Source: Tetranychus cinnabarinus
Lineage: Eukaryota; Arthropoda; Arachnida; Trombidiformes; Tetranychidae
Assembly (NCBI GenBank): GCA_022266195.1
Contig: WHVY01000002.1
Coordinates: 10,679,001 to 10,743,000 of the forward strand
Length of the DNA stretch: 64,000 nt
Reading direction: 5' to 3'
The position numbers were made by a program, and so were the translations under genes. The notes under the pieces were generated by a model. The model made no database searches. It saw only the letters and a list, made by a program, of their open reading frames with translations, and had not been told where the DNA came from. The stretch's first letter is position 1. Every line of letters begins with the position of its first letter. Below are positions 37,001 to 49,000 of the stretch, piece by piece.

Positions 37001-40000
37001 ACTCCTTTCGATACGTCACAATAATTGGGGAAGTGAATTAAGTATTCTTCTTTTAATTCGTCCGCTTCAATACTACACATTTCTTTTGAAGTTAAATTAA
37101 CAGTGACATACTGAGGTCCTTTGTACTTCAACAAACATACTGAACCATTATTTTTCTCAAGTAACGTGAACGGGTCTGCTTTCTTAACAATCAAATCAGT
37201 GGCTATCTTTGCAACTCTAAATGTGAATTGCAAATAGGTCTCTTCTGATGTTTGATTTTCTTTCTTAATAACTCGACATTTTGCATCTGACACCTTCGTT
37301 AATAGGCATGTTTTCCCACATGGTAAAGTAACGTTGAAAAAGTCAAACGTTGAAATCGGAATAGTTTTATTCGTCTGAATGGCCTTCATAGTTTCTTGCA
37401 TGACTGAGATTAATCTATTCACTTGAAAGGATATGTCAGCTGCTCGGAATGAATTCTCGTAGGCACTATGCTCTAGCTGGGCGACTCTTATCTTTAAGTC
37501 TGCTAATTCGCTTGACATATGCATCATTTTTGCTTGATGCGCCTTAAGAGCATTTGAGATTTCGGTGAGAGCATCGTTGGTAATCTGATCTACTGTTTTT
37601 GAACCTCCACTGAAGCTATTGATCAATGCACTTGTACCAACAATCATGATAGAAGAGATAAAAATCACGGCCATCAAACCACCGTCTCTTTTGTGTCTCG
37701 ACGAAACTTCATTTTGACTACATAGCTTTTCAACTGTTTGCATCTTTTCTTTGATGTATTTCAAACAAGTTTGTCTTGCGATGTAGAAAATATCATTCAC
37801 ATGCGTATATTGAAAGCAAATCTCATCCGCTTTATTATAACATTGAGTACGATTTCCTTTTTTGATGAATTCTTTACAGCCTCGATAAGTTTTAAGTGGT
37901 TTAAGTGAAGCTCCCATAGTTAGTGGTGAACTATCCCAAATGTAACGTGGTTTAGTTTCCCACACTATTTCACAGTCTGTTGCATTATCTTGAGTGTCTT
38001 TCCAATCAATATTCACTTCGTCAAAGTAACTTTCATATTCAGGAATTTTCTTGCATGGATTTACAAGAGCAATGGTATGGTTGACTCGAATATACCCTCT
38101 CAAGTATTTGTTATGAGTAGATTTCCATATTAGTGAGTCAGCAATGTTGATTGATTCACAAATATTTGTCATTAAAGGCAGGAAAAGTAAAAACAGTAAA
38201 CTAGTTGATAATTTACTAGTCTTTTGACCACCAGAAGAAGATCTAGTCTCCTGGACAATATATGGTTTGATCTGGGATCCATGTACTCGTTTGGGTTCGT
38301 AACCTTCGTCCTGCTGTAAAAGATAGGTAGTTTCTCCTATCTTCTCTATAATTTTAAATGGGCCTTCATATTTTGATTCTAACTTATTGTTTCGCACTTG
38401 TTTTTCATACAATACTAGATCTCCTACATTGAAGGTCCTAAGTCTGTGTCTTTTTTCATAATTTTTAGTTTGCTTTTCCTTTGATTCATCTGAATTTATT
38501 CTTGCTAATTCTTTCACTGATGCCCATTCATTATTGATGAACTCTACATATTCAGTGAAATTGACTTCTTTATTTTCTGGGTTTAGTTTTAGATCTATTG
38601 GTAAGTTAGGTTCTCTACCATATAAAAGATAAAATGGTGAGTACTGGGTACTCTGATTTGGTGCGCTATTATAAGCTAAATTTATTAATGGAAGGATCTG
38701 AGTCCATCTCAAACGATTGGTTTCTTGACAGTAATGTGATAACATCTGAACAATCGTTCGATTCACTCTTTCTGTCAACCCATTAGTCTGAGGATGATAG
38801 GTTGTTGACAGTTGCCATTTTGTGTTCATGAAATCTGCAATTTCTTTTATTGTGTCTGCAATAAAATTACGTCCCTGGTCACTAACGATCGTTTTAGGAC
38901 AACCGTGGCGTGATAGAATGTTTTCGATCAAAAATTTTGCTGTGCTGATTGCATCTTTCTTTGCTAAAGCCTTCATCTCCACCCACCGAGTAAAGTAATC
39001 AGTGGCCACAATGATATATTCTTTTCCTGAAGATGGAGGCAAAGGGCCAAGAATGTCAATGCCAACTTTTTCAAACGGAACTGTGACATAGATTGGTTTT
39101 AAAGGTGGAACTGCGTTCCCTATCCCTTTTTTATTAAGCTGGCATTCCTCACAAGAGTTAATGTATTTAGCAATATCTTTAGTCATTCTTGCCCAATAAT
39201 ACTTAGTCTTAAGCTTTGCATATGTCTGGTAGAGACCACAATGACCTGAAGTAGCGTCATTGTGATAAGATTGTAAAACCTTTTTGACTAAAGGTGTAGG
39301 TAAAACTGGAACCCAGTTAGTCCCTATATCTGTTACGATCTTTTTCTCAAGAATTCCATCTTTTATTCTAAAACTACGAATGATTCTATTTTTTACTCTG
39401 GGTTCTAGTTTGTCAATATCATTTAGCTGTTGTATTTGGGCTTGTGTTGTTGGGTCATTTCTCTCGAGTAGGGAGACTGTGAGATCGGGGCATGGTGACC
39501 TGTCTCAATTCGATGCATGAAAAGATTGGTCCTACCTAATTCTTGTGGTGTAACAGCAAAAACTTCTCTATAGTTATTGCATAGCTGATACAATGCTTGC
39601 TCTACACCACCTGGAACATCTTTCTCAATATTTAATTCTAATTTAGGTATTTTTGATTTGTCAACAAACGTTGTTATCGGTTCAATTTCTAATTCGACAT
39701 CTTCGGTCAATTCTGGTAACTGATCTACATCAGAAGACACGAAATCATTCAAATCATTCAGTAAATCATTTAGATCCTCAGATTCAGTTGAAGTGTCTAC
39801 TATTGGTTCACTGTCTGATGACTCTTCTTCGGTAGTAACTATTTCCACAACTGGTTCTACTCTGCCTATTTTTATCTTTCTATTTGCACAATCAATGTTT
39901 ACTTGGGCTTTTGTCAGTAAATCTTGTCCTATTAGAACCTTGAATTTGCGTGGCAAGTTATTTACTACTTGCATTTTGGTATCTATTATAGCTATTTTTC

Positions 40001-43000
40001 GGCCGTCTGTAATTTTTAACTGGACTTTTACCTTTCCTAAAATTGGTAATGGCTTATTATTTGCAGCAAATGGTGTAGGACCTTTATATTTACTCACATT
40101 TAGGTTAAGTTCATGTACTAAGTCTTTAGTAATCAGAGATATTTCTGATCCTGTATCTAGCATTGAATCTACTTTGCAGCCATTAACTTTTACAAATTGT
40201 TGAATAAGATTTTGGTTGAGAAGGTGAACAACCGGATTAACAAATGTAACTTCGTCTGATTCAATGCAATAGTCAGAGTCTACCTCTTCTTCAGATTTAT
40301 CGTCTCGATAAGTAGTAATTCTTACTTGTGGAGCTTTACCACGACCTCGACCTCTACCTCTATCTTGTGACAACATTGACATGTTTCCATGTTATTGGAC
40401 CTAAAAGTTTAGTGTCAATCTTTACATAACCATTTCAATGATATTTGCCCATCTTTTTTTCATATCAACTATTTCAATCATAATCAAAATGTACCAACAT
40501 CAAGAGTTGTTTCCTTACAAATTTCAATTGTAAAACTCGATCATGAAACGATTGTAAAATGGAAAGCTTCAATGTGTATTAAATTTTTGACTTCAATTGA
40601 ATCTCCTTTTTTCAATTGAACATTTTCACTTTGTTTTAAGATTACAATTTATATATCAATATATTTCTTCCTCTTCCTCCTCCTCCTCCAAGTGTATAGC
40701 TTACAGTGAATTGAAAAATGCGGGATCAAAATAAAATTGATTATCCGTTAAGCCAAGCAGCAATAACAAAAAAAGTAAAATCAACAAAATTCACAATCAA
40801 ATTGGAAAAAAAGTGAAGTGAATTGAAAAAGTAAACAGTTTTGAAATGAACAGAGAAACAGCTTGATTGAAAACAGCTAATACCATAGGAAGCTTTTAAC
40901 TGAATATGAATTAACAAGATGTCGGGAAAAGAGTTGAAATTAAAAAATTGGATGACAATTGTGATTCAAGATTAACCATTGAACAATAGAATGAATTATC
41001 AACTTTAAATATTTGATAATCGTGTAGGATGGTCGGTAAATATTGAATAAATAATCAAAAGTACAGTTGAAATGAAGGTTCATCTGTTGACAATATGCTT
41101 GCCATTGTTGCTTGCTTTACGATTTTGTAGTTTCAAGTAAAGGTAATCGCCATTGATATTGTAATAAAATTGTAATCTTAATGGACATTAGAGATGAGCT
41201 TCCAGCTTGCTACTGATGGTGACCAGGAGTAAAATTATCCAAGATAATCTTGATGATAAACATTTGTCCAGGTTTGAGAGGGTTTTATCCTTTTTCTTTA
41301 TGTTTATCTTGTACCTTTTAATGATAACAGGTAAGAGAAGCAAATAAATATTACGTGAGTAACATTGAGTTTCATTTTATGAACAACCAACTATATGATG
41401 ACCATAATGATGATGACCATGGAGCAAAATTTGATCTCAGATAACTGTTAAGGTTTTAACAAAAGGAAATACAAGAATCTCTGAAAGCTATTAGGTTGAC
41501 ATTAAAAGATGTTTTTATATTTTTTTCCAGTTTATTTTTTACTTTAACTGAAAAGATTGTTGTTATTGTTTTATCAACAAATTGTTGATTCTTTATCTTC
41601 ATCTTTCCCTTTCATCTCTGCTTTTCATCCTCATCTTTGAGTGTATCTCTTTTTGTGTTGTTACCTCAATAATATTTACTTTGAAATGATTTCACAGAAA
41701 CGAAATATGAACTTTCTAATCTTTAAGAGTCTTCAAGTTTTCCTCTTGCTTTCCATTTGATTGTCATTTACTGAATAATAACAATTGAACATCCTTTATA
41801 TCAACAAAATAATGATGATAAGTTGATTGTTCAATATGTTTAACAAACGATCAAAAAAACATTTCAAACTAATAGTCGATGAACACGTAAATCATTATTG
41901 AATTGTTTTTATATTGTTGCTCAATTTTTGAAATATTTACCAGGTTCAGGATTAAACCAAGAGTAAAAATTTCAAATCACAACAAATCGATATTTTCAAT
42001 TTTGCTCAATCATGGTCAATCTGAAACTGTTAACCTTTCAAGCCTTAACAGTTGATTCAAAATTCATTCATTTACACCTGAAGATATCTTGCAGCATCGG
42101 CTCCATGTTCATTGGTTTCGAGTTGTCTTTGACCATTATTGATGGTAATTGATTAGTTTGCAGGTTAATTAATTGATCCTCCTTCATTTCAATTTGTTTT
42201 TAGCTTTTCTGGTTTTTTTGGTCCTAACAACATCCAGAATGATGAGTTGATAATGATGTATATTAATCAAGGTTGATTAAAAGGTATTTCTGGTTGGTTG
42301 GTTTGTGTTTGCCTGTAATTAGAGAGATAAAGAGTAAAATAAAGATTAATTTGTTGATATAGTTGGTATATAAAGGGTAAAAATAGTGCTTTACCTAATA
42401 GTAAACCTGAGGAGTTGGGAAGAAAAACAATTTCCTTTTGTGTTGATACAAGGAATAATGGAATGAATTTTTCGTACGATTTGCCAATGTTATTATCTGG
42501 TAGGAAGCTACATTTGAATATGACAGTATTTAAATTAAACGGGAAACTTGTGAATACATAATTAAATTGATAATGATGCAGTTGAAAGCAAAGGAGATTG
42601 CAGTTAAGGTGATGATTATGTTAACTGTCAATCACAATTTTTCCTCATTATATTCAATTTTATGCTTTAAGCCCAATTAACAGTCAAATATCTGCAATAA
42701 AAATAGAGATAAATAGATTAATATTTAATATGAAATAATTGGAGAGAAAATATTGACTTACCCTTCAAATTGTTACAATTCACATTGATTTCATTATCCA
42801 CTTTCATAGACATTTTCATCAGCACCTAATAAAGCTTGGACAATTGATTTAGGACTTTAGTCATTAAGTTATTTTGGGTTGGTTGGGTTGGATATTTGAT
42901 TGGGTTACTGTAACAAGACTAAAAAGATAATCACTAATAGATTGTTTTGTCTATATGGTTCATAAGGAAATGTTGAATGGCTGGTTAACATTGACTAAGA

Positions 43001-46000
43001 TTTATTTGCGATATAATTATGTGGATGAGTCAAATACAGATGAAGATGATGAAGATTATTATAACAATAATTATGATGGTTTGTTAATAATAGTGAAAGC
43101 ACTTTCATTCTCATGAGGTTTACATTTAAAATGCATTGCATTTCAAATTTGCCTCTCAATGATCTTATCAATGGACTCAACTTCATCTCAGATTTCATTT
43201 TTATCATATAATAGACATGAACCTCTCAAGAGTCCTTAGCTTTTTTTCCCTCTCTTTCTTCAATATTTTATCTAGCCATCTTCATCATCTTTTTTATCGT
43301 TATTTTTGCATAAACTCAATGATCTATGATAATGCATGAATTGTCACATTCAATATGAGAGATTGAAAAGAGATGAAGAGAGAGGAGACATTAAAAAAGA
43401 GCTTCAAGAGCTAAAGGGTGTAACGCGTAAAAAGTTTAAATTATCTTAGATTGATAAGAATGAAGACGAAGATGACAATGATAAGAATGTCCATTTTGTG
43501 TCTTCTTCTCTGTCCGGCAACATTCTTATCGTTGTCATCTTTGTCTTCATTCTTATCAATCCAAGATAATTTAAACTTTTTACGCGTTACACCCTTTACT
43601 TACCATTCACATTGGCAAATAAGAACTAGAAGAAGATGACTCCAATAAAAATGTGAAATTTGACAAATAATCAGACAAGAATGAAATCTTTTATCAAATT
43701 AGTCCATTTTCACATCATAAATTAACACAATTTATTTAAATAATTCCATGTAAACTAGTTGATATTTCTTTAAGACATAGATGGTTGAGACTAAAGACCA
43801 TTGAACTTAAGCTTTAAATAATCACTTGTTACACATTAAATACATCATTTATGTAGCTTTAGACTTCATAAATAGCGTAAATTGTTGATTAATTTGCATA
43901 AATTGGTCAAAGCAGACAAGTAAATCAAAAAATATCTAAGAAGAAACAAGAAACTGAAAAAAGGGTGAAAGGTAACTTATGTACTGGGTGGATAAAAAAT
44001 AAAGGGAAAAGGGGTTCGGTTTAATGTGCTCAGTCTTACTATTTAGAATGTAGACAAACCAATTTTGTCTTCTGAGCAACAAAGGGGGTGCTTTCCCCTA
44101 CCCACAATTTTTTATCCACCGAGTAATCTGATACGCGTTACAATAAAAATATCAACGGATTTAAGGTGACATATAACTCATTAGATGGCAGTGTTTCAGA
44201 AAAGCTGCAATCTCGCCTTAAATTTTTGATCAGCTTTTTTCATTTAATTTGCCTATCAATTGATTATTGTATGTCAATATTTTATTATCCTTTGTTGTTA
44301 ACTATTTAATTGATATTTTAATGTTTAAATTTAAGATCCACCTCGACCCGTTTCACGTACGAAAGGAATTGATCGTAAACTTGCTGTTGAAGAAGGTTCT
44401 TTAGCAGTTCTTCCATGTCCAGTTGATCGAGATGAAAATATGTTTATTGAATGGTCCAAAGATGGTTCCTCATTGACAGTTTTTGACAACCGTCACCGTC
44501 CAACTTCAAGCGGAAGTCTTCGGATTATAGATACAGAATTAACAGATTCAGGAATGTACAAATGTTCAGCCATAAATGGATTTGGTTCTGTGGAAATGAC
44601 TGTTCAACTAATAGTTTTTGGTAAGTGTATAACCCAATTCAAATACAATTTAACTTTACCATTTGGTCAAAAGTTAACCATTTTTATACCCATTTTCATA
44701 CCTTGGCATTTCAAGTATCCTAAAATACATTTAAGATGATTCGGAAAACTGTTATTTTTCAGGCAAAAAAGAAAATCTAAAATAGCTAGAAAAAAGATTG
44801 AAATTTCTTGCAACATTTTACTTCTCTTTATGGTTATGACCTTTACTTTTGTTTGCATGTTTATGCTCAAATTTTGTCTTCTCCAGGTTACCTGGCTATT
44901 TCATGGTTCCAGTGCTTCTTCAATATTACATTATCATTATCATTATTTTACCCATGAGAGTGATTCTTGCAGTTATATTGTAATATGCGTATCTACTTTA
45001 GTTAAAGGTTACAATTTTCACCCACAAATTTCCTTTAAATAGTCGTTAGTTATACCTCTGAATGTACAGACTTGTGTTTATCAATTTATCAAAAAATGTT
45101 GTTCATCAGCTCTTTTTATATCTTAATGATTTTACCAAGTATAAGAAGATGCTATAATTTATCAAAATTATTAATTTCCAGAATTTTCTCAGTCAACATG
45201 AAGATTACTTTATAATGAGCTTCAACCCATAAGATAAAAAGCACAAAATGAGTGACAGATTTTACCCAAAAATTAAGTCAAAGGATATTAATGAATGATT
45301 AATGTTTAATGTTTCAACCCTTTTTGACTAACCGTAGTTGCCATCAAACTGTAAATGCAAATAATACATTCAAATTGACATTTGAATCAAACTCGGAAAC
45401 AATCAACAAGTTATCCAACTTGATTGAAGTCGTGTTTAAACATGTGATAAAGGTTTGTCTCATGAAATGCAGATTTGAACAATTAACAGTCTCACTTGTT
45501 AATTGTGAATCAATCAAGATTCCAGTGTATTGATTTGCTTAAGAAGAGTGTTTCAGTTAGATTAGAAAACAAAATGAACGATAAAACAAACCAATGAAGT
45601 TAATTGTATTGCTGTCAACTCGATACTTTTTACCGTATTTTCGCCTTCTTATTGTAATACAAACAGATTGGTCATAAATCTTGATTATCATTAAATTATC
45701 AACCACCAAATGAAAGAAAGAAGATGAACATTTCCATTTTGATTTCCATGTCCATTGGTGGTTACAATGGTAAAAGGATTCATGATGTAAAAAAAAGGTT
45801 GAACAACCTGAATCAACAACTATCTTATCAAGCCCATGTTAATAGGCTTGAATCAGAATTCCTTTGAGATTTTTCTCCTTCTTCTCATTCATCTTCATCC
45901 TTTTTCTCCTCCACATTTAATGGGTGAAGAAGATAACGGATTTTAGGGTGAACAAGAGCAAGAAAACTAAGATTCAATGGTTTCAATCAGTTAACTAAAG

Positions 46001-49000
46001 GTTCATTGAAAGATATTTCCAGTTCAATATAGTCAACTGTCAACTAAAGCTATTCACAGTGATAGTACAACAACAACCATTATTTCTGGCTTTCCATCAA
46101 AACTGTGAGAGTTGAAAAAAGGCTCAAAATTATCATTGTAAATGAAATACCAAATAATTTAATGGATCACATTCAAATAACCATACCATTGTCAAATTGT
46201 CACTAGATGAGTGATAAATTTGTGTTTTAAATTTGCGTTAATTCATCAGGAAAACAAACTGTCACCAATCAAAATGACAATCAAAATAATAATAAACTGT
46301 TTACTAAACATTGTTTTTGTCCATCATCATAATCATTAATAATAAAGCTAAATAAAGCTGAATAAAGATGATATTTTGCTACAAAATGATTTTCACTCAA
46401 GTTCAATGTTTGGTTATTTGCACTTGAAATTGATTTTTGTAAAATTTTCATCTTCTTTTTACATAATACATAATGGAGTTGATGATTGAAAAGGATGATG
46501 TTTTGCATCTTCAAGGAATGCCTTTCATTAAAAATAGTCTTTCTAGTTACTCTATTTATTTAACAAACAGCTAGGAAGAGACAAGAAAAAGATGAGGATA
46601 AAATTTACTGTTAAGCTAGCTTAACTAAGCTCTGAATGAGATGAAGATGAGGCTGATTTAAAAAGGGAACAACAAACAACTGTTTCAATAGGATTTTTTT
46701 GTATTCCTACTTGCCTTTTGCCTATTCTGTTAGTGTGTGTGCTTTCAATTTTTTGCTTCAACAAAACTGTTGATCCGATTTGAGGAGGGAATCAGAATGA
46801 TGAAGATGAAATACTCATGAGAGTTGAAACTCTAATGGTACAAAATTGCATTGAAATTGTGATACAAATACGCTTCAATAACCTCATTCAATCTCTATGT
46901 TTGCGTCTTGTCATCACAATCAGACAATCTTTCATTTTCCCTTTTAATTGTTGGATTACTATTTAGATTTAATGACTATTAATCAAGCTGATCAGCTTCC
47001 TGATTAACATGCAGCAGATATTGGCTGATGAAATATACTCTTGCAATCTGATTTACTAAAGAATCAAGTTGCTATTCAATTTTGTCATTCAAAATGAAAC
47101 CATCAACTATTGAAATTGATTTGTCATATCAAATGGTCAGTTTTGAATCAATGTAACTCTACCTTTTGTTTCAAGTATCATATCAACTGATTAACTTATG
47201 TAAATGGTCAATTTAAATGATCAAATTACAAGTCGTTTAGGGTAAAGAATTAAAACATTATGCTAATTTAATTAGATTATTATGATTATTATATCATTAA
47301 GTTTGACTTTTTTGACTTTTACAATTAACAAAAGTGTATTCCTATGAAAAGGGAAACCAAAACTGGCCAATATCAAGTTAATGTTTATCACCTTAATTTG
47401 TTACTCTGTGTTTCATTATCATGATTATCACCATTCACCATCTCATGATCATTATCATGTATTATTACATTTTCATCTTGTTTGCTTCTGTTTCTCTTTA
47501 CCTGTGAATGGGTTTGTTGAAAATGTTGTTGAAAAGGGAAAAGCTGAAAGTGATTTACGTTTGAGTAAACAAAATGAATTTACCTAATGTTGTTATTCAG
47601 GATCATTTTATGGTGCAATTCTTGGTGGTAATTGATCAAGAATGAATAAATGAAGATTCAGTTTCCATGAAAGTAACAAGTAACAACCTGAGAATCCTCA
47701 AAATTCCATTGAGAATCATTCCTTTTCAATTTCTCCTTATCAAGTTAACAGCATAAAAAGTCAATTAGTAAATCAGATCACCAAATTCAATATTATCTTT
47801 CAATTCAATATTTAATAGTTACTCTATTCAATGGCGGACAGTTCAATGTAAACATGATGTTGTTAAACGCCTTAGGATAACTTGATTATTTCATCGGAAT
47901 CTTCAAGAAATCATCTAATCAATAGATTGAATCAACATTGAGACTCAACTTGATACAAATACAAATATTGAAAACAAAGACAGTGTTTGTTAATATTTAC
48001 AATGTGATTGTTGCAATTATATAATAATTACATCAAGATGATATAAAAATATTGATTATGTTAATGGTTCAGTTAACTGTTTACATTGGACTCAAAATTG
48101 TTTCCAATTATCATATGAAAAAATCTTTACAAAGTCAATATCAATTCAATGAATAAGCTCATTGTTATTAAAATTGTATTTTTGTTGTTCAAAACAAGAT
48201 ACTTACAATTGTTAGAGACGTTCAATCTTTTCTGAAGTAAAATCCATTCTTAATTCCGAATCATCTTGAAACGTTGAAATACCTTTTGATTGTTTTTCTT
48301 ACATTTTGTATTATTTATCGTTATTAATAGATAAAAATGGTCTACCAATTTCAACCACTACAACTGCTCCTAAATCAACAACACCTTCAACTACTTCAAT
48401 TGCGATGCTGGAAATTGAAAGAATTGATGAAGATTCAACATCTTTTTCAGGTAAGTAATTGGAAGTCAATAAGCTTCTTACAGAAAAAACATGTTTTTTC
48501 CTGGTTTACTTTGAAGTTTATCATTTCTTTTCACCCTGATACACCAGAGAGTTGGATACCATTGAGTAAATTGTTAGGAATCAATTTAATTTAAACCAGT
48601 GGAACCCTCAAATCTACAGTAAAAAAAAGTTTCACTTCATTTAAGACGAAATGTAAGGTGAAAATGAAAATTTTTATTGATGACAACAATTGTTTACAAT
48701 TTACAGAATATTGATTTAAGCTGGATTTTTCAGTGAAATAATCCGATTTGATCAAAATTACAAATTGGTATCAATGGTGGAAAAAATGATGAAAATCAAT
48801 TTCCTAACCTACTATAAGAAGATATTTAATTTGGATTAATAACAATTTCTTTATCACTTCTTTTAGTTGACCCAATGGATTCATTTGATGCCATCAGCTC
48901 ATTAAATCCATCTCATGGACCTAAAATATCGGGATCAACCAAAGCTGATGACATTTGGTCGGACAAATTAACATTGCCCTTTGTAATTGCGTCTGTTGGA

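Larger units (their letters stand above)
30846..40382. mobile_element. rearranged env-bearing gypsy-like retroelement (one LTR)
   Basis: This is a Ty3/gypsy, errantivirus-like element inside intron 1 of the FGFRL1-like gene. On the plus strand it has an LTR, a primer-binding site, a long leader with tandem repeats and gag. From about 34.9 kb the parts switch to the minus strand: a RING/UBL ORF, integrase fused to env, and protease with the first residues of reverse transcriptase. Most of RT and RNase H is missing. No 3' LTR or target duplication was found to the right; the right limit is approximate. Remaining ORFs are long and undamaged, so the rearrangement looks recent. An internal inversion plus deletion, two neighbouring fragments, or an assembly error could all explain it. 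As it stands it cannot be autonomous. Confidence 0.82.

Noticed and set aside
40383..41100. Search for the missing 3' LTR or an inverted LTR to the right of the retroelement
   Set aside because: No copy of the LTR ends, the CCCTATCGATCG hairpin or the primer site was seen.
47381..47587. 68-codon frame considered as a further exon of the FGFRL1-like gene
   Set aside because: No acceptor in phase, no Ig residues, and the known exons already join perfectly without it.
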